DNA of 18,149 nucleotides from CAYSUS01 sp964434165 (GTDB taxonomy: Bacteria; Planctomycetota; Planctomycetia; Pirellulales; Thermoguttaceae). Positions 7,786-14,590 of the stretch are shown here, in pieces. The stretch is taken from assembly GCA_964434165.1 (NCBI GenBank), contig CAYSUS010000128.1:1-18149 (forward strand), in the 5' to 3' direction. How positions within the stretch are numbered: position 1 is the stretch's first letter; every line of letters begins with the position of its first letter. Position numbers and translations under genes: made by a program. The notes under the pieces are model-generated. The model did no database searches. It had not been told where the DNA came from and saw only the letters and a program-made list of their open reading frames with translations.

Positions 7786-7858
7786 CGGATCGTTGGCCGG
7801 ATCAAGCACGCGTGTCTCAAGCGTGAAGCTCAACGCACTACCCGGGGCGGGCCGCCGA

Positions 7859-7939
7859 CCAGCGGGCCGAAGGGGCGTGCAGGGGCCAGCGGGCCGAAGG
7901 GGCGTGCAGGGGCCAGCGGGCCGAAGGGGCGTGCAGGGG
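7859..7939. repeat. 27-bp minisatellite, three perfect copies
   Basis: Three identical 27-bp units (7859-7885, 7886-7912, 7913-7939), each beginning CCAGCGGGCCGAAGG and ending GCAGGGG, lie in the gap just downstream of the esterase stop. The unit length is a multiple of three, so both strands stay open (Gly-Pro-Lys-Gly-like on +, His-Ala-Pro-Ser-Ala-Arg-Trp-like on -). No start or ribosome binding site supports translation. Confidence 0.85.
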
Positions 7940-7965
7940 ATTGGCTGGCGCGCGGCCGCCGCATC

Positions 7966-9060
7966 CTACTCTTCCAGCAACTTGACCATCGCCTTGCCCA
8001 TGGCTTCGCCGACGTTCATGTAGGTCTCGGCATTTCCGCCGTAGTGGCCGTTGGAGGCGCCGCCCATGCTGACCGGATTGGTGTACACCGTGGCGACGTT
8101 GCCCTTGAATTCGGGGTACTTGCCCGACTCGCCGTCGACGGCGAACATGGCATCCAGGATCAGCCCTTCGTTGCCCGTGGCGCCTTTCTTGGTTTGGCCA
8201 AGCGTGGCGACGACGAACTTCGCTTGCGGGGCGTTGAAGTCCTTGCGCAATTGCTTGATGAAACGGACAAGATTCTGCTCGTATCGGCCGGCGTGGGCGG
8301 CGTTGTAACGGTCCTTGTCGCCTTGCCAGAAGAAGAAGCCCGCGACCTCGTACCCCTTCGCACCCGGATAATGCTTGTCGAGTTCGTCCAGGACCGTCTT
8401 CGCGTTGGCGACGTCGCCGTCGTACTGCATGCCGGCGTACCAGCCGATCTTCTCCGGCTCCGTGCCCTTCTCCCATTTGGACGGCGAATCCTTGTAGCCG
8501 GCGTAGATGAAGGTCTTGGTCTCTCCCGTCTTCTTGTCCTTCTCTTCGACCTCGTAGCGCTCGCTCCCCGGCGGCAGCAGGTCCCAACCGAGGCTGCGGT
8601 TGCCGATGCAACTCTTGAGGATGAGCACCGGCGCGTCGATGGCGTGGCCCACGTAATGCCCGATGCCGTACTCCGGACCGATCTTCCCGCCGGAGATGGT
8701 CATCCACTCGTTGTTGAACCGCCGCATCGCTCCCGTGCCGCTTCCCATGACACGCACGTAGCGCACGTCCTTGCGCTCCGTCCAGTTGCCGTCGTCGTCG
8801 ACCAGGTAGGGGTACTTGTTCTTCTTCTGCACCGCGTTGGTCAGGGTCCCTTCCTTGTCCCCCGCGATCCTGCCGGCCCCGACCATGTTGGACTGCCCCA
8901 GCAGGATGAAGACCTGGACCGGCTCGGACATGTCGGCCGGCCTTCCGTCGGGGTCGGGCAGCGGATCGGGGACGTCGGCGGCAAGGGCAGGCAAGGCGAG
9001 CAGCGCCAGCGCGACAGCGGCGGCAGGCACGAAGGACCGAGGTCGGCGGCGCGAAGTCAT
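7966..9060 (-). CDS. Secreted SASA/CE6-type carbohydrate esterase
   Basis: A 364-aa exported protein of the sialate O-acetylesterase (SASA, carbohydrate esterase family 6) group, SGNH-fold enzymes that remove acetyl groups from sugars or polysaccharides. A signal peptide covers residues 1-28 (Arg-rich, then AAAVALALLALPALA). The nucleophile motif Gly-Gln-Ser-Asn-Met is at 55-59 (Ser57). Phe-Trp-Gln-Gly-Asp is at 244-248 and a likely catalytic His339 lies in NGHYGGNAETY near the C-terminus. The usual Trp-Gln-Gly-Glu is Trp-Gln-Gly-Asp here, a conservative change. The ATG at 9060 has GGAG 7 nt upstream. A good promoter sits about 110 bp upstream. The exact substrate (xylan, pectin, sialic acid or sulfated polymer) cannot be read from the sequence. 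Confidence 0.88.
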   Translation of the reverse strand: MTSRRRPRSFVPAAAVALALLALPALAADVPDPLPDPDGRPADMSEPVQVFILLGQSNMVGAGRIAGDKEGTLTNAVQKKNKYPYLVDDDGNWTERKDVRYVRVMGSGTGAMRRFNNEWMTISGGKIGPEYGIGHYVGHAIDAPVLILKSCIGNRSLGWDLLPPGSERYEVEEKDKKTGETKTFIYAGYKDSPSKWEKGTEPEKIGWYAGMQYDGDVANAKTVLDELDKHYPGAKGYEVAGFFFWQGDKDRYNAAHAGRYEQNLVRFIKQLRKDFNAPQAKFVVATLGQTKKGATGNEGLILDAMFAVDGESGKYPEFKGNVATVYTNPVSMGGASNGHYGGNAETYMNVGEAMGKAMVKLLEE

Positions 9061-9470
9061 GGGAAGGCTCCTCGGGGTTTGGGGGGGGCGTGATTCAGCC
9101 TGGCGGCATGCCCGCCGGAAGCTCCATCACGAACCGTTCGTTGGCAGGGCGTTCCGATTGAGGACGTCCCGATTGTACCACACAGGATTCTCACTGCCAG
9201 AAAGCGAGCTGTCCGCTCGTAGCCGTCCCGGCTCTCGCGCAGACGCCTGAGAAGGCACACGTGAGGCTCGACGACCGCCGTGCGGCGCTGGCATCCCACG
9301 CGCGGCACGGCGAAATCCGCGAGCAAAGCGAAGAATGCCTCTGCCTCGGCCCATTCGGGGGCCCTCCTGTCCCTGAGGAACGAGTCAAGAACACCTCGGC
9401 CTTCTGGGTAGTCCGGCGGCCAATCCAACCGGGAGAGAACCGAGGCAACGGAGTGGGGCAGCTCCGCCAC
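9057..9470 (-). CDS. Doubtful hypothetical protein upstream of the esterase, possibly a gene remnant
   Basis: A 137-aa frame starting with GTG at 9470. Residues 1-80 have high third-position GC and look protein-like (PEWAEAEAFFALLADFAVPR, VVEPHVCLLRRLRESRDGYE). Residues 90-137 lose that quality and run through the esterase promoter. The stop overlaps the esterase start in an ATGA arrangement, which usually means translational coupling but may be chance here because no domain is recognised and the esterase has its own Shine-Dalgarno. It may be the intact start of a gene whose 3' end has been replaced by unrelated sequence. Function unknown. Confidence 0.3.
   Translation of the reverse strand: MAELPHSVASVLSRLDWPPDYPEGRGVLDSFLRDRRAPEWAEAEAFFALLADFAVPRVGCQRRTAVVEPHVCLLRRLRESRDGYERTARFLAVRILCGTIGTSSIGTPCQRTVRDGASGGHAARLNHAPPKPRGAFP
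9172..9200 (-). promoter_or_regulatory. sigma70-like promoter for the esterase gene
   Basis: On the - strand: CTGGCA (9200-9195; 4 of 6 to consensus), 17-bp spacer, TACAAT (9177-9172; 5 of 6). Predicted start near 9165, about 105 nt before the esterase ATG. It falls inside the reading frame of the doubtful 137-aa ORF, which argues against the 3' half of that ORF being coding. Confidence 0.5.
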
Positions 9471-9514
9471 GGGGGCCGATGCCGTGCCCCTTCTGCGGCC
9501 TCAATCCCGGTTGA

Positions 9515-10117
9515 GCTGCCAGACTCAGCCCGGAGCTCTTCGAGAAGCTGGAGTCTCTCGGCCTGGTCCCGCCGAGGCCCCGGCAAGAGGGTGACGCAGG
9601 CGAGCCGCGCGGGCCGACGCTTGGTGCGTTCCTTGCCGAGCACGTCGAGCGCCGGATCGACGTGAAGCCGGCGACGAAGGAGGTCGAGAGTACGGCCGAT
9701 ACCCCTGGGGAGGCGTTCGAGGTGGCAACAGGTGGCAACACTGGCGACATTCAAGGGATTGGCAACCCCCGCACCGCGGAGGCTTGAATCGATGGCGATC
9801 GCGGCCCCCAAGAAACGACGCAAGCCCCTGTTTCCAAGGGCTTTGTGCCGATGCTGGCAGAAGCTGGCGGAATCATTAGCGGAGAGGACAGGAGTCGAAC
9901 AGGGGCCGCAAACGCGGGGAATAGTGGGGTTACGGTCCGAGGCGGCGCGCCAGGCGGCGCGCGATCCGAGGATTCGCCCTCCAGCGACCCTGAACTGGCT
10001 CTCATCGTCAAGGCGTGGCCACGGCTCGCGGCCGAGACCCGCGCGAAGGTTCTCACGCTCGTTCGAGAGGCCGTTGAGCAGCCCGACGCACCCGACCAGG
10101 AGGAGCCGACGCGGTGA
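9515..10117 (+). pseudogene. Tyrosine recombinase (integrase) relic lacking its catalytic core
   Basis: One + strand frame carries integrase-like text broken by stops (TGA at 9512-9514 and 9785-9787). The first block, 9515-9700, reads ARLSPELFEKLESLGLVPPR then TLGAFLAEHVERRIDVKPAT, which matches the N-terminal linker and core-binding start typical of planctomycete phage-type integrases. It then jumps to a Thr/Gly/Asn-rich stretch like the tail of those proteins. The same frame continues after the second stop to SSDPELALIVKAWPRLAAET and ends at 10117, a familiar C-terminal extension. The whole catalytic domain (Arg...His-x-x-Arg...Tyr, about 200 residues) is absent, so an internal deletion followed by stop-codon decay is inferred. 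Family assignment rests on recalled sequence pattern. An ATG-started 90-aa piece (9845-10117) could still be translated. Confidence 0.6.
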
Positions 10118-10632
10118 TCCTGCCGACCCGCTTCACGTGGGCCGGCAGCCTGGTCAACCGCGCGGCGTCGATCGCCTCGGGGCTTGACCACGCACTCACG
10201 CCGGCCGCCATCACAGCCCGAGGCCACCTTCCCCTGGCCGGCCAGGCGGTGAAGCCGCGCGGCAGCCGCCTCGCACCCCACAACGGCCCGCGGCTCGGCC
10301 GCTGTCCGCCTAGCCGATCCGAGACGCGAACGCCAAGGGGCCTCTTGTATCGTCTCTCGCGTTCCCGCGGCGAGCAGGCCCCGGAGACCGTCCTGACCCG
10401 GCAATGCGTCAGACGAACGCTGAGACGCTCGGTCATCCACCGCCGATCCTCGGCACTCACCCCAGGCAGCGAGGCCATCGCCCCGAGCCGGGCAGCCCTC
10501 GCACGCCGCCCTCCCTTCCACACCCCAGCCCCGCGCCTTCGAGCCTCTCCACCATTAACCCTCGCGAAACTGAGACCCCTTTTTCGGATGTTAATCTAGG
10601 TAATTTGCACTTCTGAAGCGAAAGGAAGAGTC
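10118..10632. other. Gene-free stretch with palindrome and AT-rich leader
   Basis: No frame on either strand has convincing protein character. A 14-bp palindrome, CCTGGCCGGCCAGG, lies at 10233-10246. The last 80 bp turn AT-rich (for example GTTAATCTAGGTAATTTGCAC near 10589-10609) before AAAGGAAGAG, the ribosome binding site of the next gene. That AT-rich block probably holds its promoter, but no clear -35/-10 pair can be named. Confidence 0.5.
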
Positions 10633-11004
10633 ATGTCGAGCCAAGGTGGGAACGGGCCTGAGCCCCTTCGTCACGATGGATGCGGTCAGGGCAGCCAGGC
10701 CCCCGTCCGGTCCCGGCTTGCGAAGAGGTGTGCGGAAGCACCTCCCGATGTCCAAGAGTTCATGCACTCGATGAAGGCCCTCAGCGGCGGGCTGCTGCAC
10801 TTCGACTACGGGCCCGGGCTCTCCGAGGACGGGAGCGGGCACAGGTGCGAAGTCACTCTCTGGGGGTGGCTTGACGGCGGCGAGGAGTTCGTCTATCTGA
10901 ACCACTACGAGCCCAAGCCGCTGAAGGACCAGCTCGTCGGCGAGCTGCGGCGGGTCTCGGAGGTCTTCGCCTCCCTGGCCGGGCAGATCGCCGGGGCTCC
11001 CTGA
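10633..11004 (+). CDS. Hypothetical protein, 123 aa
   Basis: A soluble 123-aa protein not recognised as any family. Residues 1-35 are polar and probably disordered. Residues 36-110 look folded: a helix around DVQEFMHSMKALSGG, a beta-like stretch (LLHFDYGPG, HRCEVTLWGWLDGGEEFVYL) and a C-terminal helix (KDQLVGELRRVSEVFASLAG). AGGAAGAG 4-7 nt before the ATG supports the start. It is followed 20 nt later by a small membrane-protein gene, and both are closed by a strong terminator, so they form a two-gene unit. It begins about 500 bp after the integrase relic, so it may be accessory cargo. Function unknown. Confidence 0.7.
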   Translation: MSSQGGNGPEPLRHDGCGQGSQAPVRSRLAKRCAEAPPDVQEFMHSMKALSGGLLHFDYGPGLSEDGSGHRCEVTLWGWLDGGEEFVYLNHYEPKPLKDQLVGELRRVSEVFASLAGQIAGAP

Positions 11005-11024
11005 ACCCCAAGGGAGGCCCGCAG

Positions 11025-11294
11025 GTGAAGTCCTCATCCGTGAAGAACGGCCTGCTGATCGCCTTCGCCCTGGTCGCAATCGGCTGGGCGGGCTGGCGCG
11101 TATTCGGCCGGCAGGCCCAGCCCGTGGACCTGGCCCTGGGGCTGAGCGTGCTGAAGACGCTCGCCTTCGCTGGGCTGTTGGTCGGCAGCATGACGGCCTT
11201 CGGCTCCAAGGGCCCGGCCGGCGATCGTGCCGTGGCCTGGCTGTGGGGCGTCGTCCTGCTGGTGCTAGCCATGATCGTGCTGCTGGTGTTCTGA
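11025..11294 (+). CDS. Small integral membrane protein, 89 aa
   Basis: A GTG-started 89-aa protein with a Shine-Dalgarno AAGGGAGG upstream. Three hydrophobic segments are visible: about 9-25 (GLLIAFALVAIGWAGW), 36-58 (LALGLSVLKTLAFAGLLVGSM) and 70-89 (AWLWGVVLLVLAMIVLLVF). The N-terminus is basic (MKSSSVKNG). The short loop at 58-68 holds Gly, Ser, Lys and Pro. No family is recognised. It directly follows the 123-aa gene and precedes a strong terminator, so it could be a membrane partner of that protein. Toxin-like or structural roles are possible but not supported. Confidence 0.7.
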   Translation: MKSSSVKNGLLIAFALVAIGWAGWRVFGRQAQPVDLALGLSVLKTLAFAGLLVGSMTAFGSKGPAGDRAVAWLWGVVLLVLAMIVLLVF

Positions 11295-11307
11295 CCTGCC
11301 CCGTTTA

Positions 11308-11350
11308 CCCGACGCCCGGACTCCACCGCGGTCCGGGCGTCGGGCCTTTG
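11308..11350 (+). terminator. Strong intrinsic terminator
   Basis: A perfect 14-bp stem: 11308-11321 (CCCGACGCCCGGAC) pairs with 11331-11344, loop TCCACCGCG. It is followed by CCTTTG, a weak T tract. It lies 13 nt after the membrane-protein stop and ends the two-gene unit 10633-11294. Confidence 0.75.
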
Positions 11351-11385
11351 TACCTCACCCTCCCCCTTCCCTGGAGCGCGTGCCG

Positions 11386-13185
11386 ATGAATACCGAGATA
11401 CAAAAACCCCAGCCCGCGGCCTGGCTCCTGGCGGCCGTGCTGCTTGCCGCTGGGGCCGCGCGGGGCGAGTCGAAGAAGGCCCCTGTCCCGTCGCCCGAGG
11501 CCCAGACGGCGATTCGGCAGCAGGCCCGCGCGCTGTACGCCGATCGGTTCGAGGAGGCCAAGACCGACCAGGAGAAGACGGCCCTGGCCGAGGAGATTCT
11601 CCACGCGGCCCTCCAGCTCGAAGACGGCACGGCAGACCAGTACGCCCTGTTGGACATCGCCCGCGGCGTAGCGGCCGCTGGAGGCGATCCAGAGCGGGCC
11701 CTGACGATCGTGCGGGCGATCACGGATCGGTTCGAGCTGCAAGCTGCCAGGGTGCAAGCGGAGACGCTCCTGGCCGTGGCAAAGGGTGCCACGTCGAAGC
11801 CCGCGCGGAAAGCCCTCGCCGAGGCGGCCGGGCCTGTGGCGGGCGAGCTGGCCGACTGGCGGGACTTCGCTACGGCCGTCCGCCTGGCCGAGGCCGGCCG
11901 GGCGGCCGCGTACCGGGCCCGGGAGATCGACCTGGCCAAGGCCCTCGCCGGCCAGGTGGAAGCAATCAAGCAGCGGCAGGCTGCCCACGCCGCTTACCGC
12001 GAGGCCGCCGAAAAGCTCAAAGCCGATCCCACTGATCCGGCGGCGAACCAGACGGTCGGCATCTACCTGTGCCTTGAGGAAGGCGACTGGGCCCAGGGCG
12101 TGTCGCATCTCGCCTTGGGCGGCGAGTCGGAGTTGCAGGCCGCGGCCGTCAAAGATCTGAACGGGGCCGAGACCGTCGAGCAGCAGCTCGCGATCGCCGA
12201 CGCCTGGTGGGAGCTGGCGGAGGCCAGGCCCGAGACCGAGGCCTTGATGCGGCGTGCGGGAACCTGGTATCGCCGCGCCGAGCCGAAGGCGACCGGGCTG
12301 GCGAAGGTCAAGATCGAGAAGCAGCTCGCCGCGATCGCGGAGCAGGGCACGGAGCTGCCTGAACCGGAAGAGGGCCCGCCCCTGGCGATCGCCCCGTTCG
12401 ACGAGAAGAAGGCCCGCGGCTTTCAGAAGCGCTGGTCAAGGCACTTGAAGATGCCGATCGTGGACACCAACTCCGTTGGCATGAAGCTGGTGTTGATTCC
12501 GCCAGGTGAGTTCGAGATGGGATCGAAGGAGCCTGCCGAGTCGCCCAAGCACCGGGTGAAAATCACGCGGCCGTTCTACCTCGGGGCGTGCGAGGTGACG
12601 CAAGCGGAGTTTGAGCGGGTGATGGAAAACAACCCGAGCAACGCACGAGGGAGGCCGACGCAGCCCGTCGAGCAGGTCACGTACGCCGAGGCCATCGAGT
12701 TCTGTCGCAAGCTGAGCGACTTGCCTGGTGAGGAGGCGAAGGGCCGGCAGTACCGTCTGCCCTCCGAAGCCCAGTGGGAGTACGCCTGCCGTGCGGGAAC
12801 AACCACGCGGTACAGCTTCGGCGACGATCCTGCGCAGCTCGTTCGGCACGGCTGGTATCGCAAGAACTCCGGCGGCAGGCCCCAGCCAGTCGGCCGGCTG
12901 GGGCCGAATCCCTGGGGCCTTTACGACATGCACGGCAATGCCTGGGAGTGGTGTGCCGACACGTTCTCCGCGGAGTTCTACGCCCGGTCGCCCGAGAGCG
13001 ATCCACTCGCCACCGGTTCCGGCAGCGCCCACGCGGTCCGCGGATCGAGCTTCTACCAGCGCGACCCGAGCCGACACCGGTCCGCCTCCCGCGGCTTCGC
13101 CTACGCCCCCACCCGCTACATCGACGGCGGCTTCCGAGTCGTTTGCGCTGTCGCAACCGAGGAGGCCGGGAAGCCTGAGCCGTGA
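11386..13185 (+). CDS. Exported SUMF1 (FGE-sulfatase)-domain protein with N-terminal helical repeat region
   Basis: A 599-aa exported protein. Residues 1-27 form a signal peptide (AWLLAAVLLAAGAARG). Residues about 36-330 are helical and TPR-like; the piece with DPAANQTVGIYLCLEEGDW recurs, as I recall, in planctomycete proteins beside SUMF1 or LamG domains. Residues about 356-590 are a SUMF1/formylglycine-generating-enzyme fold: SVGMKLVLIPPGEFEMGS, PFYLGACEVTQAEF, YRLPSEAQWEYACRAGTTTR, NPWGLYDMHGNAWEWCAD, and GGFRVV at the end. The two catalytic cysteines of true FGE are absent: the matching region (VRGSSFYQRDPSRHRSASRG) has none. It is therefore unlikely to activate sulfatases and more likely binds ligand or protein. 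ATG 11386 is chosen because GGAG lies 9 nt upstream; GTG 11380 is too close to it. Confidence 0.88.
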   Translation: MNTEIQKPQPAAWLLAAVLLAAGAARGESKKAPVPSPEAQTAIRQQARALYADRFEEAKTDQEKTALAEEILHAALQLEDGTADQYALLDIARGVAAAGGDPERALTIVRAITDRFELQAARVQAETLLAVAKGATSKPARKALAEAAGPVAGELADWRDFATAVRLAEAGRAAAYRAREIDLAKALAGQVEAIKQRQAAHAAYREAAEKLKADPTDPAANQTVGIYLCLEEGDWAQGVSHLALGGESELQAAAVKDLNGAETVEQQLAIADAWWELAEARPETEALMRRAGTWYRRAEPKATGLAKVKIEKQLAAIAEQGTELPEPEEGPPLAIAPFDEKKARGFQKRWSRHLKMPIVDTNSVGMKLVLIPPGEFEMGSKEPAESPKHRVKITRPFYLGACEVTQAEFERVMENNPSNARGRPTQPVEQVTYAEAIEFCRKLSDLPGEEAKGRQYRLPSEAQWEYACRAGTTTRYSFGDDPAQLVRHGWYRKNSGGRPQPVGRLGPNPWGLYDMHGNAWEWCADTFSAEFYARSPESDPLATGSGSAHAVRGSSFYQRDPSRHRSASRGFAYAPTRYIDGGFRVVCAVATEEAGKPEP

Positions 13186-13209
13186 TCGGGGGCAGGGTCC
13201 CCTTCCTCC

Positions 13210-13246
13210 CTGGCCGGAAACGCCGGCTCCCGGCGGCCAGTTCTGT
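13210..13246 (+). terminator. Probable terminator after the SUMF1 gene
   Basis: Inner stem CGCCGG/CCGGCG (13221-13226 with 13230-13235, loop CTC) with an outer CTGGC/GCCAG pairing (13210-13214 with 13236-13240), followed by TTCTGT. It starts 25 nt after the SUMF1 stop. The T tract is poor. Confidence 0.45.
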
Positions 13247-13262
13247 ACAGACAGTACCCCGC

Positions 13263-13291
13263 TTGCACCCCCACCCCGGCAGCGGTAAATT
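13263..13291 (+). promoter_or_regulatory. Weak promoter candidate before the DUF6338 gene
   Basis: TTGCAC (13263-13268), 17-bp spacer, TAAATT (13286-13291). Spacing is ideal but the hexamers match consensus at only 3 and 4 of 6 positions. It lies about 95 bp before the DUF6338 start and just after a terminator-like hairpin. Confidence 0.3.
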
Positions 13292-13387
13292 GCGACCATC
13301 CACTGGCAGGTGGGACTCTGCCGGCGGGTGAGATCTGCACCAATGCTCGCCGGCCGGACTCGCCCCCCTCCTTCCCTGGGGACGAAG

Positions 13388-14278
13388 ATGGAATTCGCTT
13401 CGAAGGAACTCGTCGGGATCATCTCGTATCTTCTGCCCGGCTTTCTCGCCGCCTGGATATTCCATGGTTTGACCGCACACCCCAAGCCGCAGCCCTTTGA
13501 GCGAGTCGTTCAGGCACTGATCTTCACGGCCATCCTGCAGGGCATCGTGTCCATCGTGCGTTGGTTCTTCCTTCTAGCTGGGAACGTGGTGGCTCTCGGT
13601 GAATGGACTCATAATGTGAACCTCGTTTGGTCGCTGCTTTGGGCTGTTGTCCTCGGCTTGGTTGCTGCCGGGATCACCAACAACGACACGATCCACGCTT
13701 GGCTGCGTCATCGAGACTGGCGGCTCCGAACGAAGTTGTCCTCTGAAAAGGAGAACCGTTGGGTGTGGACTTACCGGACTTCGCACCCATCGGAGTGGTT
13801 TAGTGCCTTTTCGCACCCCAAGGTCCGATACGTCATCTTGCACCTGAAGGATGGTAGGCGGCTCTTTGGATGGCCCGACGAGTGGCCCGACTCGTGCGAT
13901 CGGGGCCACTTCGTCGTTAGCGAGTGTGAGTGGTTGCTAACATCGGGCAAGAGGGCCGCGCTGCATCGTGTCGAGTCAATGCTTGTCCCAGCCGGTAGCG
14001 TTCAGTTCGTCGAGTTCCTCAAGTACGAGAATGAGGTCAATGCCGACGACCAGTCGCTTCGACATTCCGAGGATCTTCTGATTCGCATCAACCAGCAGGA
14101 GAGCAGTGATGGGAAGCAAGGCCCCACAACCACCGCCGAGCCAACCCGAGAAGTACGGGAAGAGGGGAGCGAGCCCGAAGCCGGCAGCCGGCCCCAAGCC
14201 CAAGCCGTCGCCTCCTCCTCCACCTCCGCCGAAGAAGCAGTAACTGGACGCCGTTCCGAAACCACTTCAGAGGGCTGA
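13388..14278 (+). CDS. DUF6338-family membrane protein
   Basis: A 296-aa inner-membrane protein that reads like DUF6338, a family of unknown function. Three membrane segments: about 9-29 (ending WIFHGL), 39-64 and 76-95. The start is characteristic: YLLPGFLAAWIFHGLT then HPKPQPFERVVQALIFT. A cytoplasmic part with LHLKDGRRLFGWPDEWP (151-167) looks like a small beta-barrel (SH3- or PRC-like) strand pair. From residue 241 on, sequence becomes a low-complexity Glu/Ser/Pro tail that overlaps a separate proline-rich ORF in another frame. ATG 13388 is chosen because GGGGACGAAG precedes it and the N-terminus fits the family; a GTG at 13310 has no ribosome binding site. The stop is 3 nt before the next small ORF. 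Codon use is less GC-biased than in neighbours, which hints at transfer. Confidence 0.75.
   Translation: MEFASKELVGIISYLLPGFLAAWIFHGLTAHPKPQPFERVVQALIFTAILQGIVSIVRWFFLLAGNVVALGEWTHNVNLVWSLLWAVVLGLVAAGITNNDTIHAWLRHRDWRLRTKLSSEKENRWVWTYRTSHPSEWFSAFSHPKVRYVILHLKDGRRLFGWPDEWPDSCDRGHFVVSECEWLLTSGKRAALHRVESMLVPAGSVQFVEFLKYENEVNADDQSLRHSEDLLIRINQQESSDGKQGPTTTAEPTREVREEGSEPEAGSRPQAQAVASSSTSAEEAVTGRRSETTSEG
14109..14243 (+). CDS. Nested proline/lysine-rich miniprotein A (44 aa)
   Basis: A 44-aa ORF in a different frame inside the 3' end of the DUF6338 gene. The ATG has GGAG 8 nt upstream (13-14 kb Shine-Dalgarno in CAGGAGAG); an in-frame GTG directly precedes it. The product is mostly Pro, Lys, Ser and Gly and ends KPKPSPPPPPPPKKQ. 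That ending is almost the same as the C-terminus of the next ORF (KPKPSPPPPPPKKSE), so the two are likely paralogues, which is the main reason to believe this frame. The overlapped DUF6338 tail is low complexity, so either that tail or this ORF could be the non-functional reading. Role unknown; polyproline may bind an SH3-like domain. Confidence 0.5.
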   Translation: MGSKAPQPPPSQPEKYGKRGASPKPAAGPKPKPSPPPPPPPKKQ

Positions 14279-14281
14279 CCA

Positions 14282-14449
14282 ATGTCCGACAAGCCGAAAG
14301 CCCCGCGTGACATTCGAGCCGTGCCGCCCCCGCCCACGATCATTGCCCCTGACACCCAGAAGGTTCAGGCGGGCAAGAGCATCAAGCCGACCAACGAATC
14401 CAAGCCCAAGCCGTCTCCACCCCCACCCCCGCCGAAGAAGTCCGAATAG
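14282..14449 (+). CDS. Proline-rich miniprotein B (55 aa)
   Basis: A 55-aa ORF starting 3 nt after the DUF6338 stop, with AGAGGG about 9 nt upstream. The sequence is basic and proline-rich: DIRAVPPPPTIIAP, a central QKVQAGKSIKPTNES, and the end KPKPSPPPPPPKKSE shared with the nested ORF just upstream. No membrane segment or signal peptide. The very close spacing points to translation with DUF6338 as one unit. No known function; an interaction peptide or adaptor for the membrane protein is a guess. Confidence 0.55.
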   Translation: MSDKPKAPRDIRAVPPPPTIIAPDTQKVQAGKSIKPTNESKPKPSPPPPPPKKSE

Positions 14450-14542
14450 TTGAAGACGCCCATTGTGAGACGATTCAAGTGGACTCGCCTATCGCTTCGG
14501 TCCGTTTGACGGCTCCCACCGCTTCGCGGTAGGCTCCAGCCA

Positions 14543-14562
14543 GGGGAAGGGGAGCCTTCCCC
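14543..14562. repeat. Perfect 8-bp hairpin
   Basis: GGGGAAGG (14543-14550), loop GGAG, CCTTCCCC (14555-14562). It lies between the proline-rich ORF and the 161-aa gene and could end the DUF6338 transcript, but no T tract follows. Confidence 0.5.
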
Positions 14563-14590
14563 TCACGCCGCCGCGGTGGGAGTGGCATGG

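Noticed and set aside
6201..7826. 541-aa + strand frame opposite the transglutaminase-like gene
   Set aside because: Shadow frame; the - strand has a signal peptide, motifs and a Shine-Dalgarno.
7522..9093. 523-aa + strand frame with collagen-like Gly-Pro-Lys repeats
   Set aside because: The repeats come from the minisatellite; the rest is antisense to the esterase.
9884..9899. GGAGTCGAAC, resembling the complement of a tRNA T-loop
   Set aside because: No flanking stems form a cloverleaf on either strand; it reads as coding text in the integrase relic.
9941..9962. GGCGGCGCGC repeated with a 12-bp period
   Set aside because: Only two copies of a simple GC-rich word inside relic coding sequence; not distinctive.
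10053..10523. 156-aa - strand frame after the integrase relic
   Set aside because: Arg-rich, no recognisable domain, no ribosome binding site, and overlaps the relic's end.
12436..13485. 349-aa - strand frame opposite the SUMF1 gene
   Set aside because: Antisense shadow of a well-supported SUMF1 domain.
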